Made by a program: the position numbers and the translations under genes
DNA from: Bacillota bacterium
Lineage (GTDB): Bacteria; Bacillota; Clostridia; Christensenellales; JAEXRW01
Assembly: GCA_023454175.1 (NCBI GenBank)
Contig: JAEXRW010000025.1
Span: 682,001-746,000 of the forward strand
Direction of reading: 5' to 3'
DNA: 64,000 nt
Shown: piece after piece, positions 56,100-64,000 of the stretch
How positions within the stretch are numbered: the stretch's first letter is position 1
Layout of the letters: the number at the start of each line of letters is the position of its first letter
Notes under the pieces: generated by a model
What the model was told of the DNA's origin: nothing
The model's database searches: none
The model's input: the letters and a program-made list of their open reading frames with translations, nothing else

Positions 56100-57914
56100 T
56101 CAGTCGCTGTATTTGGGCCGCTGGTGGTGGGGCGGTGTGTGTAGGAGTTCATGCGCTCTGTGGCCGCCGGGTTCCCCCAGGAAGTCCTCATAGACCTTGA
56201 TGATGGAAGGGTTCTTGTGGGATTTGCGCAGTTGCTTTGCCTCATCCTCACTGTAGATAGCCGATGCGCGCAGCACACGCGGGTCCATGTCCATCTTGTC
56301 GCGCGCAGGCAGGATCGGCTGGCCGCCGCCGCATACGCACCCTCCGGGGCAGGCCATGATCTCGATGAAATGGTACTGCTTGTCCCCTTTTTTCACCATT
56401 TCCAGCAGCTTTTTGGCGTGTCCGATGCTGTGGGCCACCGCCACGTGGATGTCCATCCCCCCGAGCTGTACCGTGGCTTCCTTCACGCCATCCACACCGC
56501 GCACGTCCTGATACTCGATGCGCGGCAGTTCCTTGCCTTCCAGCAGGTCCGCCACCGTGCGCAGGGCCGCCTCCATCACGCCGCCGGTCGCGCCGAAGAT
56601 CACGCCCGCGCCCGTGCTTTCCCCCATCAGTTCGTCAAATTCCCCTTCGGGCAGGTGGGGCAGGTCGATGGATGCCATCTTCAGCATCCGGGCAAATTCG
56701 CGCGTGGTCAGCACCACGTCGATATCCTGGAAGTTGGTGGCGTTGATGTCGTTGCGGGTGATCTCATATTTCTTGGCCGTGCACGGCATGACCGATACCG
56801 AGAAGATCTTGCTTGGGTCGATGCCGTTCTTTTCGGCGTAATAAGTCTTGATCAGGGCCCCCATCATCATCTGCGGCGATTTGCACGAAGAGATGTTGTC
56901 CAGGAATTCCGGTTCGTAATGTTCGCAGTATTTGATCCACCCCGGGCTGCAGGAGGTGATGAGCGGCAGCTCCCCGCCGTTTTTGATGCGGTCGATGAGC
57001 TCGTACCCTTCCTCCATGATGGTCAGGTCCGCGGTGAAATCCGTATCAAATACCTTTTTAAAGCCCAGCCTGCGCAGCGCAGTCACCATCTTCCCGGTGA
57101 CGCGCGTACCGATGGGCAGGCCGAATTCCTCCCCCAGCGCCACGCGGACAGCGGGTGCGGTCTGGACCACTACATGCAGGTCGGGGTTGGCGAGCGCGTC
57201 CCATACCTTCTTCGTATCGTCCTTTTCATAGATCGCGCCGCACGGGCAGTTCACGATGCACTGCCCGCAGTTGATGCAGGGCACCTGGGACATGCTGCGT
57301 TCGGACACGGGCTCGATGATGGTGCGGAAGCCGCGCTGCGTCGTGCCTATGACCGCAATGCCCTGCACTTTTTCGCAGGTGGCGGTACAGCGCTTGCACA
57401 GCACACATTTGTTGGGGTCGCGCACCAGGGAGGGCGATAGGTTGTCGATCTGCCTGTCCACGGAGCTGCCTTCAAAGCGCATGTCGTCCACGCCCAGTTC
57501 CTGCGCCAGGGCCTGCAACTCGCAGTTGCCGTTGCGGATGCACATCAGGCAGTCCTTCCGGTGGTTGGAGAGTATCAGTTCCAGGTTCAGTTTCCTGGCC
57601 TGCCGTGCCCGCTGCGTGTTGGTATATACGTCCATCCCCTCCGAAACCGGCAATACGCAGGAAGCCGACAGGGAACGTGCGCCTTTCAGTTCCACGAGGC
57701 AGACGCGGCATGCGCCGATCTCATTGATGCCCTTGAGGTAGCATAGCGTCGGGATGCGGATGCCGATGTGACGCGCCGCCTCCAGCACTGTCGTCCCCTC
57801 CGGGACGGTGACGGGGACGCCGTCGATCTTGAGGTTGATCATCTTGGTTTCCATGTTCTTCAGTTTGGATATCTTGTTTTCCTTGTTTATATCCAGGATG
57901 TTTTTCTTATCCAT
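56100..57914 (-). CDS. hndD: [FeFe] hydrogenase catalytic subunit, NAD(P)-linked (HydA/HndD)
   Basis: 604 residues. In order: a 2Fe-2S domain (Cys 58, 69, 72, 86), a His-ligated cluster (His118, Cys 122, 125, 131), two 4Fe-4S sites (Cys 170-180 and 213-223), then the H-cluster domain with TSCSPGW (Cys322), MPCTAKK (Cys378) and MACPGGCVCGGGQ (Cys522, Cys526). The proton-path cysteine region SSCKSPQM is present. It should oxidise or produce H2 with the HndABC subunits, possibly by electron bifurcation between NAD(P)H and ferredoxin. No maturases are in the window. A short polar N-terminal extension precedes the 2Fe-2S domain. Confidence 0.93.
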   Translation of the reverse strand: MDKKNILDINKENKISKLKNMETKMINLKIDGVPVTVPEGTTVLEAARHIGIRIPTLCYLKGINEIGACRVCLVELKGARSLSASCVLPVSEGMDVYTNTQRARQARKLNLELILSNHRKDCLMCIRNGNCELQALAQELGVDDMRFEGSSVDRQIDNLSPSLVRDPNKCVLCKRCTATCEKVQGIAVIGTTQRGFRTIIEPVSERSMSQVPCINCGQCIVNCPCGAIYEKDDTKKVWDALANPDLHVVVQTAPAVRVALGEEFGLPIGTRVTGKMVTALRRLGFKKVFDTDFTADLTIMEEGYELIDRIKNGGELPLITSCSPGWIKYCEHYEPEFLDNISSCKSPQMMMGALIKTYYAEKNGIDPSKIFSVSVMPCTAKKYEITRNDINATNFQDIDVVLTTREFARMLKMASIDLPHLPEGEFDELMGESTGAGVIFGATGGVMEAALRTVADLLEGKELPRIEYQDVRGVDGVKEATVQLGGMDIHVAVAHSIGHAKKLLEMVKKGDKQYHFIEIMACPGGCVCGGGQPILPARDKMDMDPRVLRASAIYSEDEAKQLRKSHKNPSIIKVYEDFLGEPGGHRAHELLHTPPHHQRPKYSD

Positions 57915-57932
57915 TTCGCTTCACCTCTCCCC

Positions 57933-59723
57933 TCAGCCTCTGTAGATGGCGTTGAATTTGCACGCCGTCTCACAGGTGCCGCATTTGATGCACCGGGACT
58001 GGTCTATCATATAGGGTTCCTTACCCAGTACGCCGCTGATGCAGTTGGCCGGGCACTGTTTGGCGCAGAGGCCGCATTTCCTGCATTTTTCCACACTGAC
58101 CAGGTATTTCAGCAGCGCCTTGCATACCCTTGCCGGGCACTTTTTGTCCTTCACATGCGCCTCGTACTCGTCACGGAAGTATTTCAGCGTGGAGAGCACG
58201 GGGTTGGGGGCCGACTGGCCCAGTCCGCACAGCGCCGTATCCTTGATCTGCCTGGCCAGCTCTTCCAGCTTGTCCAGGTCTTCGGGTACGCCTTTGCCTT
58301 CTGTGATGCGCGTGAGGATATCGTACATGCGCTTGGTGCCGATACGGCAGGGCGGGCATTTCCCGCAGGATTCGTCCACCGTGAAATCGAGGAAGTACTT
58401 GGCGATATCCACCATGCAGTTGTCCTCGTCCATCACGATCATGCCGCCCGAGCCCATCATCGAGCCCAGCTTCACCAGGTTGTCATAATCGATGGGTGTA
58501 TCCAGGTATTGCGCCGGGATGCATCCGCCCGAAGGTCCGCCCGTCTGCACGGCTTTGAACTGTTTGCCGTTGGGGCATCCCCCGCCGATATCGTATATGA
58601 TCTCGCGCAGTGTGGTGCCCATGGGGATTTCGACCAGCCCCGTATTGTTGATCTTCCCGCCCAGTGCAAATACCTTGGTGCCCTTGCTTTTTTCGGTCCC
58701 CATTTTGGAGAACCATTCCGCGCCGTTCAATATGATGGGGCAGATGTTCGCGTAGGTCTCCACATTGTTGAGCAGCGTGGGTTTCTCGAAAAGCCCGCAT
58801 TCTGTCGGGTATGGCGGGCGCGGGCTGGGTTCTCCGCGGTTGCCTTCGATGGAGGCCATCAGCGCCGTTTCCTCGCCGCATACGAAAGCGCCGGCGCCCA
58901 GGCGCACCTCCAGGTCGAAGCTGAATTCTGATCCGAAGAGGTTCTTGCCCATCAGGCCCATTTCCTTGGCCTTTTCCACCGCGATCTTCAGCCGGCTCAC
59001 GGCCACGGGGTACTCCGCCCGGACGTATATATAGCCCTGTGATGCGCCCACGGCATATCCTGCGATGGTCATGGCTTCGATAACGCTGTGCGGGTCGCCT
59101 TCCAGTACCGCCCTGTCCATGAATGCCCCCGGGTCGCCCTCGTCGGCGTTGCACAGCACATATTTCTGGTCGGCTTTGGAGTTGGCGCACAGCTGCCACT
59201 TCATGCCCGTCGGGAAACCGGCGCCCCCCCGCCCCCGTAGCCCGGCGCTTTTGATCGTGTCGATCACCTGCTGGGGTGTCATCTCCGTCAGCACTTTCGC
59301 AAGGGCCTTGTATCCGTCCACGGCGATGTATTCTTCGATATTTTCAGGGTCTATTATGCCGCAGTTGCGCAGGGCGATCCTGGTCTGTTTCTTGTAAAAG
59401 TCGACGTCCGCGAGGGATTTTTTGTCCGCTGCTTTGCCCTTGTACAGGAGGTGCTCCACGATATTGCCCTTTGCCAGGTGCTCCGAGACGATCTCTTTCA
59501 CGTCTTTGGCCTGCACCTTGCTGTAGAAGGAGCCTTCCGGATATACGATCACGATGGGGCCTTCTTCGCAGAGGCCGAAACAGCCGGTGCGTACCACCAG
59601 CACTTCCTTGGAAAGGCCCGCATCCTTTATCTCTTTTTCAAATTGTTCAAAGATCTGCGCCGAACCCGAAAATACGCAGCTCGGCCCGCCGCAGACCAGC
59701 ACATGTGCACGGTAAAATACCAT
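57933..59723 (-). CDS. hndC: NADH-binding subunit of [FeFe] hydrogenase (HndC/NuoF-type)
   Basis: 596 residues. N-terminal thioredoxin-like 2Fe-2S domain (VLVCGGPSCVFSGS), FMN/NADH domain with RGRGGAGFPTGMKW and GEETALMASIEGNRGEPSP, 4Fe-4S ligands in ESCGKCPPCRIG, and a C-terminal pair of ferredoxin sites (CRKCGLCAKQC and CIKCGTCETAC). Carries the flavin through which electrons enter from NAD(P)H. Confidence 0.94.
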   Translation of the reverse strand: MVFYRAHVLVCGGPSCVFSGSAQIFEQFEKEIKDAGLSKEVLVVRTGCFGLCEEGPIVIVYPEGSFYSKVQAKDVKEIVSEHLAKGNIVEHLLYKGKAADKKSLADVDFYKKQTRIALRNCGIIDPENIEEYIAVDGYKALAKVLTEMTPQQVIDTIKSAGLRGRGGAGFPTGMKWQLCANSKADQKYVLCNADEGDPGAFMDRAVLEGDPHSVIEAMTIAGYAVGASQGYIYVRAEYPVAVSRLKIAVEKAKEMGLMGKNLFGSEFSFDLEVRLGAGAFVCGEETALMASIEGNRGEPSPRPPYPTECGLFEKPTLLNNVETYANICPIILNGAEWFSKMGTEKSKGTKVFALGGKINNTGLVEIPMGTTLREIIYDIGGGCPNGKQFKAVQTGGPSGGCIPAQYLDTPIDYDNLVKLGSMMGSGGMIVMDEDNCMVDIAKYFLDFTVDESCGKCPPCRIGTKRMYDILTRITEGKGVPEDLDKLEELARQIKDTALCGLGQSAPNPVLSTLKYFRDEYEAHVKDKKCPARVCKALLKYLVSVEKCRKCGLCAKQCPANCISGVLGKEPYMIDQSRCIKCGTCETACKFNAIYRG

Positions 59724-59740
59724 ATCGTTCTCCTCCTTCC

Positions 59741-60106
59741 CTATTCGTACTTGCCGATGACCCAGTCATTCACCGGTGTACCGTTTACGACGTGTTCGTT
59801 GATGATCCTGCTGGCCATATCTGGCTTGACTTTGCAGTAGGTGACTTTTTCTTCGCCCGGCCGGTATACTTCCACGATGGGTTCCAGCCTGCATACGCCG
59901 ATGCAACCCGTTTGGGATACCTGCACGTTCTGCAGGTTGCGCTTTTTCACTTCTTCGCGGAGGGATTGCAGTACCGGTTTGGCTCCGGCAGCGATGCCGC
60001 ACGTCGCCAGACCCACCACGATCCGGGTGGCGCCGCCCTCCTTGCGCATCACGACCTTGTCCAGTGCCTTTTTGCGTATCTCCTCCAGATCAGCCACGGT
60101 GATCAT
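59741..60106 (-). CDS. hndB: 2Fe-2S thioredoxin-like hydrogenase subunit HndB
   Basis: A 121-residue ferredoxin of thioredoxin-like fold: the ligand pairs are in LATCGIAAGAKPV and QTGCIGVCRLEPI. Small electron-transfer subunit. The ATG at 60106 has GGAGGTG eight bases upstream and was chosen over one six codons earlier that lies inside that site. Confidence 0.92.
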   Translation of the reverse strand: MITVADLEEIRKKALDKVVMRKEGGATRIVVGLATCGIAAGAKPVLQSLREEVKKRNLQNVQVSQTGCIGVCRLEPIVEVYRPGEEKVTYCKVKPDMASRIINEHVVNGTPVNDWVIGKYE

Positions 60107-60239
60107 TTGTTGGGACACCTCCATATAATTTAAAAAATCCGGTATGCCAACCCTTCAGGCAGTCAGCTTCGTGCTCCGTCATCATCACAGCGATTTGCTG
60201 CCCGGGGGTTTGATTTACTTGAATATCTTCGCTTGCCAT
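60090..60239 (-). CDS. Candidate 49-residue ORF between hndA and hndB
   Basis: A short frame starting MASEDIQVNQTPGQQ behind GCGGGGATAAC, in the roughly 200-bp gap between hndA and hndB and overlapping the hndB start by 17 bases. In many clostridial hydrogenase operons this gap holds a gene for an RsbW-like ATPase; this peptide does not resemble it and may not be translated. Listed as a candidate only. Confidence 0.28.
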   Translation of the reverse strand: MASEDIQVNQTPGQQIAVMMTEHEADCLKGWHTGFFKLYGGVPTNDHRG

Positions 60240-60303
60240 GTTATCCCCGCATCATATGCCCTAACCGGCATCAACCTGTACGCGGGTTATACGGTTCAGT
60301 GGA

Positions 60304-60789
60304 TCATGAATGCCTGCGGTATTGTTTCAGGATATCGCCGACTTCCTTGCCCGTCAGCTGGCCGTATACATCGTCATTGATCATCATCACGGGTGCAAGG
60401 CCGCAGCATCCCAGGCAGCGCGTACCTTCCAGGGTGAAAAGGCCGTCATCCGTTGTCTTGCCCACTTCGACGCCCAGCTCCTTTTTGATGGCGTCCAGTA
60501 CGTCCGAGGATTTCCGCACGTAGCATGCCGTTCCCATGCATACCCCTATCACATACTTGCCTTTGGGCTGCAGGGAAAACTGTGCATAAAATGTCGCGAT
60601 GCCGTAGATTTTTGTCTGCGGCACATTCAGCCCCACTGCGATGAGTTCCTGCGCTTCTTCGGGCAAATAGCCGAAAATATCCTGCGCCCTTTGCATCACA
60701 GGCATCAGCGGACCCTTTTTGTCCTTGTACGCTTCGATGACTGCTCTCAGTTCGTCCAGTTTTTTGGCATCGCAAGCCACGTTTGCCAT
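60304..60789 (-). CDS. hndA: 2Fe-2S subunit of [FeFe] hydrogenase (HndA/NuoE-type)
   Basis: A 161-residue NuoE-like protein: helical N-terminus and the 2Fe-2S ligands in CMGTACYVRKS and CLGCCGLAPV. First gene of the hydrogenase operon. The frame is open well upstream, but the ATG before ANVACDAKK has GAGGAGG nine bases ahead. Confidence 0.94.
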   Translation of the reverse strand: MANVACDAKKLDELRAVIEAYKDKKGPLMPVMQRAQDIFGYLPEEAQELIAVGLNVPQTKIYGIATFYAQFSLQPKGKYVIGVCMGTACYVRKSSDVLDAIKKELGVEVGKTTDDGLFTLEGTRCLGCCGLAPVMMINDDVYGQLTGKEVGDILKQYRRHS

Positions 60790-60871
60790 CGAAATGACCT
60801 CCTCATAAAATTTAATATTACAAAACCGGTCTTGCTCAGCCGGTGTTTCATCCGGACACACAACGTTTAAT

Positions 60872-60880
60872 ATTTTACCA
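60872..60880 (-). promoter_or_regulatory. Extended -10 element of the hydrogenase operon
   Basis: TGGTAAAAT, about 85 bp before the hndA start, gives a probable promoter with an ill-defined -35 box. A short stem (accgg/ccggt) lies in the leader. No convincing Rex site was seen. Confidence 0.4.
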
Positions 60881-60981
60881 CACGGCCTTTTTTTTTGCAT
60901 TAAAAAATACAGCGTTTTACCATAAAAGTAATAGGTTTTCACCAGCTATTTTTCAAGCCTGGCGATGGCGCGCCGCACATT

Positions 60982-61011
60982 TTCGACATCACCTTTGGTC
61001 GATGTTATAAT
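60982..61011 (+). promoter_or_regulatory. Promoter of the DUF3795 gene
   Basis: TTCGAC (60982-60987) and TATAAT (61006-61011) with an 18-bp spacer, giving a leader of about 30 nt. Confidence 0.5.
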
Positions 61012-61048
61012 ATGGTTGAATTGCTTAAAAGATGGATGTGTGCGTGGA

Positions 61049-61366
61049 ATGGATACAGGAATGATGGGTATGTGCGGTAATTATTGCGGTTCGTGCAAAT
61101 GGAAGGATGAAATGGATTGCCCGGGCTGCCAGCAGATGAAAGGCAGAGTGTTTTGGGGTGAATGCCGGATCGCAAAGTGCGTAGTGGAAAAAGGCCACAT
61201 GCATTGCGGCCTGTGTCCGCATTTGGTATGTGCACAGCTTCGGGATGCCTTCTCCACACCCGGCCATGAGGATCATGGCGAGAGGCTGGCCAACCTGAAG
61301 GCATGGGCGGAAGGAAATTTATCTTTTATCGAGATCGGAACATATTCTCCCGAAAAAAGCAAATAG
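61049..61366 (+). CDS. DUF3795 cysteine-rich protein
   Basis: A 105-residue protein with nine cysteines: MCGNYCGSCKWKDEMDCPGC, then CRIAKC and HCGLCPHLVC, the pattern of DUF3795, a probable zinc-binding protein of unknown role common in anaerobes. The start is uncertain: ATGs at 61049, 61061 and 61064 all lack a good ribosome site; the first was used. Single gene. Confidence 0.8.
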   Translation: MDTGMMGMCGNYCGSCKWKDEMDCPGCQQMKGRVFWGECRIAKCVVEKGHMHCGLCPHLVCAQLRDAFSTPGHEDHGERLANLKAWAEGNLSFIEIGTYSPEKSK

Positions 61367-61394
61367 CGGCTGACTCCATGACCGGTTCAGCCGC
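61366..61394 (+). terminator. Hairpin after the DUF3795 gene
   Basis: GCGGCTGA and TCAGCCGC form an 8-bp stem starting within the stop codon. The following T-run is weak, so termination is likely but not certain. Confidence 0.5.
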
Positions 61395-61437
61395 ATTCTC
61401 ATCTTATGCTTATTGGGACCAGGCAAAGAGTCCGTAA

Positions 61438-62376
61438 TTATAAAGTATTGATTTCCTTGATGAATTTTACGTATTCGCCTGCAATGCTCAGGCACGCGTA
61501 CTTCACGTTTGCCTTGGCTTGCGTATCGCTTGCAGCGCCGATCTGCACCATGTCGCTCAGGTCTGCCCGCACCGAGTCCAGCAGCGCCGTCATGGCCTTG
61601 TATACGGCATTTTCACGGTTTCCCTCCCAGGACTGGACGAGTTGGGTTTTGGCGTCCTCCACTGTTTTGACAGCGGCAGAAAGTTTATCTGTGGAGGCCT
61701 TGGAAACCGACCCGTTTGCATCGCAGTCCGCATTGGCCGCAAATGCCGCCTGCTGCGCCGAAGAATAGGCGGTGAATGCGTTTTTCAATGCGGATATCTG
61801 CGCGTCGTTTGCGGTGATTTTGAAGGAAAGGTCTTCGGCTTTCAGTTCAAAAACCATCGTATCCAGGGACTGCTCCGTTTTCAGCTGGTCCCGTATGCTC
61901 CTTGCTGCATCTGCGGTATTGTAAAAAGAGATGAGCACCCGTTTCCTGCTGCCGTCGTCAAATACGTAGCCCGCTCCCCCTTTGAGTTTCATCGCAGATG
62001 CCTCGGCGCTGGCGTTGTCTGCATTTGCAAAGGCGCCGGTCTGTATGCAGTAGTAGGAAAATCCGCTTTGTTTGATTTGTTCGGTCTTTACATTGCCTGC
62101 AGGTATTGTGGATGTGACCGGCGAAGTGGTTGTGCCGGGTGTCTGCTCCGGGGCGCAGCTCATCGCTTGCATGGCAGGGGAAAACACGTTTTCCGCCAGC
62201 CACTTTCCTGCAGCCGTTGCTACGACGAGGTAAACGATGGCGGCCAGGATGATGACCACGAGGATCGCTTTCCCCCATTTGCCTGCGGTCGAGCCTCTTT
62301 TCTTTGGTTCCGCCTGCTGCATTTCCCTTCTGTATGGATTGGATATATCTCTTCGGTATGGATTCTGGTCATCCAT
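61438..62376 (-). CDS. SPOR-domain membrane protein
   Basis: 312 residues: a cytosolic N-terminus with a repeated NPYRR motif, a transmembrane helix (about 37-60), a Thr/Pro-rich linker, a SPOR domain (about 102-170, starting FSYYCIQTGAFANADNA), and a helical C-terminal half. SPOR domains bind denuded glycan strands at division or spore septa; clostridial versions of this layout are common, but their role is not settled. GGAGG precedes the ATG before DDQNPYRR. Confidence 0.82.
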   Translation of the reverse strand: MDDQNPYRRDISNPYRREMQQAEPKKRGSTAGKWGKAILVVIILAAIVYLVVATAAGKWLAENVFSPAMQAMSCAPEQTPGTTTSPVTSTIPAGNVKTEQIKQSGFSYYCIQTGAFANADNASAEASAMKLKGGAGYVFDDGSRKRVLISFYNTADAARSIRDQLKTEQSLDTMVFELKAEDLSFKITANDAQISALKNAFTAYSSAQQAAFAANADCDANGSVSKASTDKLSAAVKTVEDAKTQLVQSWEGNRENAVYKAMTALLDSVRADLSDMVQIGAASDTQAKANVKYACLSIAGEYVKFIKEINTL

Positions 62377-62488
62377 GATTCTGCCTCCTTTTGAATACAT
62401 TTCCTTTTGTATGATCTGTTCTTGTAATAAATACGGTGACACAGGCCAAAAAATTCTTATAACTTTGGACAAACTGTTTTTGGTCAAA

Positions 62489-62515
62489 CAAAAAAGAGGC
62501 ATTATTCTGCCTCTT
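62489..62515 (-). terminator. Terminator of the dCMP deaminase gene
   Basis: AAGAGGCA pairs with TGCCTCTT around a 6-nt loop, followed by six T on the minus strand. Confidence 0.88.
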
Positions 62516-62568
62516 GTCCAAGTTCCCAAATATTTTAACTTTGAAGAAACAACCGATGTTCGGGCTGC

Positions 62569-63018
62569 CTATTCTTCATATCTTTCCAGCAGCACGCCCG
62601 TCTCCTCAAACATCCTCAGTGAGAATTCATCCGGATACCCCTGCTCGTACACGACCCTTCTGATCCCGGAATTCACGATGATTTTTGCACAGATCACGCA
62701 GGGCTGGTGTGTGCAGTACAGCGTGGCCCCCTGGATGGAGACGCCCATCTTGGCCGCCTGGATCACGGCGTTCTGCTCGGCATGGATGGCATAGCAGATC
62801 TCCTGCCGGGTGCCCGAAGGGATGTCCATTTCCCGTCTCAGGCATTTGCCCCTTTCGATGCAGTTCCTGATCCCTGCAGGCGCGCCGTTGTATCCCGTTG
62901 TGAGGATCCGCTTGTCCCGTACGATCACGGCGCCGATCTTCCGGTTTTCCTGGTAGCAGCTCGACCAGCCGGATATCGTCCTGGCCAGTTCTATAAAACG
63001 CTTGTCCCATTTATCCAT
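62569..63018 (-). CDS. Deoxycytidylate deaminase
   Basis: A 149-residue Zn-dependent deaminase converting dCMP to dUMP for thymidylate synthesis. Zinc motifs: YAIHAEQNAVI (HAE) and THQPCVICAK (PCxxC); additional metal-site residues are in ERGKCLRREM. Resembles ComEB. AAAAGGAG precedes the ATG. Confidence 0.92.
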   Translation of the reverse strand: MDKWDKRFIELARTISGWSSCYQENRKIGAVIVRDKRILTTGYNGAPAGIRNCIERGKCLRREMDIPSGTRQEICYAIHAEQNAVIQAAKMGVSIQGATLYCTHQPCVICAKIIVNSGIRRVVYEQGYPDEFSLRMFEETGVLLERYEE

Positions 63019-63263
63019 CTTTTTGCTCCTTTTGGCTGCGCTCGGAATATAATTTCAACATATCCCTGTGTATTTCCTTTGTATCTGCCGCCATTTTTGA
63101 TATTTGGCTGCCTTTGCGCGTTTCGCGGGTGGGATTATTTGTTCCGGCACGGATAAAATACCTATCATCATGGGAAATTAAGAGATTGAAGGAGATACCG
63201 GGCTTTATTGGGAGGTAATTTGCCATATTTGAATATTTCGGGCGAATATCTTCAATTTTCCCG
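63019..63263. other. Intergenic stretch upstream of groES
   Basis: No gene supported. A minus-strand frame of 71 codons that overlaps the dCMP deaminase start lacks a ribosome site. The plus strand leads into the groES promoter. Confidence 0.5.
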
Positions 63264-63264
63264 T

Positions 63265-63293
63265 TTGCTTATTACCTTCCCATTCAATAAGAT
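63265..63293 (+). promoter_or_regulatory. Promoter of groESL
   Basis: TTGCTT (63265-63270) and TAAGAT (63288-63293) with a 17-bp spacer; the CIRCE element follows within 11 bp, so it overlaps the transcription start. Confidence 0.8.
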
Positions 63294-63303
63294 ATGTTAG
63301 GGA

Positions 63304-63330
63304 TTAGCACTCTGGTTGTTAGAGTGCTAA
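63304..63330 (+). promoter_or_regulatory. CIRCE element (HrcA operator) of groESL
   Basis: Perfect inverted repeat TTAGCACTC-N9-GAGTGCTAA, the consensus HrcA site. HrcA repression at this site is released on heat shock; hrcA is not in the window. Confidence 0.97.
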
Positions 63331-63387
63331 ATGGATAAAAGGTCAACATTTTCCAATAATAATAGCAAAATCGAAGGAGGTTGCAGC

Positions 63388-63672
63388 ATGAATATCAAAC
63401 CGTTGGCAGACAGGGTCGTCATTAAAAGCCTTGAGAGTGAAGAGGTCACCAAGGGTGGCATCGTACTTCCGGGTACCGCGCAGGAAAAACCGCAGATGGC
63501 GGAAGTCCTGGCAGTGGGTCCGGGCGGCATGGTGGACGGCAAAGAGATTAAAATGTACGTCAAAACCGGCGACAAGATCATTTACTCCAAATATGCCGGC
63601 ACTGAGATCAAGATGGACGGCAAAGAGTACATCATCGTCCGCCAGAATGACATCCTCGCGGTAGTCGAGTAA
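63388..63672 (+). CDS. groES: Co-chaperonin GroES
   Basis: The 94-residue co-chaperonin: NIKPLADRVVIKS, the mobile loop EEVTKGGIVLPGTAQEKPQ, and the C-terminal KEYIIVRQNDILAVVE. Start ATG after GAAGGAGG; a longer frame beginning near 63331 overlaps CIRCE and is not used. Confidence 0.98.
   Translation: MNIKPLADRVVIKSLESEEVTKGGIVLPGTAQEKPQMAEVLAVGPGGMVDGKEIKMYVKTGDKIIYSKYAGTEIKMDGKEYIIVRQNDILAVVE

Positions 63673-64000
<328 letters not shown>

Noticed and set aside
60790..60900. Rex redox-repressor site before the hydrogenase operon
   Set aside because: Some AT-rich partial matches exist, but none fits TTGTTAA-N4-TTAACAA well enough.
63011..63226. 71-codon minus-strand frame upstream of the dCMP deaminase
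   Set aside because: No ribosome site at either possible Met and no homology I recognise; it overlaps the deaminase start.

Overview
This 64 kb window looks like chromosome from an anaerobic, endospore-forming Firmicute of class Clostridia with fairly G+C-rich coding sequence. The signs are sporulation genes (a YtxC homologue and a 21-codon SpoVM), an oxygen-sensitive [FeFe] hydrogenase with NADH-linked partner subunits, the Gram-positive gene order rpe-rsgA-prkC-stp-rlmN-rsmB-fmt-def-priA-coaBC-rpoZ-remA-yicC, GatCAB in place of glutaminyl-tRNA synthetase, and a CIRCE-controlled groESL. Species cannot be named from sequence alone. Nearly all genes lie on the minus strand; the plus-strand exceptions are a glycosyltransferase, rpmB, a DUF378 protein, a DUF3795 protein and groESL.

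Layout. 0-5.4 kb: truncated ytxC, tRNA-Leu, a PadR/DUF2812 pair behind a consensus promoter, a hairpin-rich repeat-like element, an acyl-CoA synthetase with its XRE-cupin regulator, and a five-tRNA operon (Val-Asp-Phe-Gly-Cys). 5.7-12.3 kb: a compact histidine operon hisZ-G-D-B-H-A-F-IE (no hisC). 12.3-16.7 kb: recG, fakA (DAK2) and an Asp23/Gls24 protein. 16.7-22.4 kb: an accessory block between the Asp23 gene and rpmB, which are neighbours in many Firmicutes. It holds a Wzt/Wzm-type exporter, a GT4 glycosyltransferase, an Old-Yellow-Enzyme-type flavoprotein and a PAS-LuxR regulator. 22.5-37.3 kb: rpmB, spoVM, a 51-residue membrane peptide, thiN, rpe and the translation, start-site and phosphosignalling cluster down to yicC; gmk is absent from its usual place between remA and rpoZ. 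37.3-47 kb: a PurM-like protein, gatBAC, ligA, pcrA, a TrpR-like regulator and a FAH-family hydrolase. 47-54 kb: a two-OB-fold SSB-like protein, a lipoprotein, and a GNAT-parC-parE type IIA topoisomerase operon. 54-61 kb: DUF378, a divergent FdhD-like protein, an ECF-type S component and the hnd/hyd hydrogenase operon. 61-64 kb: DUF3795, a SPOR protein, dCMP deaminase and groES-groEL (groEL runs off the edge).

How it works together: most of the window is housekeeping (translation initiation and modification, tRNA amidation, replication and repair helicases, ligase, topoisomerase) with tight translational coupling through 1-7 nt overlaps and frequent TTG/GTG starts. Energy metabolism is represented by a multi-subunit NAD(P)-linked [FeFe] hydrogenase. 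I found no convincing new multi-gene defence or mobile system and no CRISPR array. The most unusual items are small or regulatory: a very short spoVM with a TTG start, a small membrane peptide whose ribosome site sits in a stem, a four-copy 15-bp repeat over a consensus promoter upstream of padR, a nested-hairpin element at about 2.35-2.51 kb, a divergent FdhD homologue beside the hydrogenase, and the accessory block upstream of rpmB.
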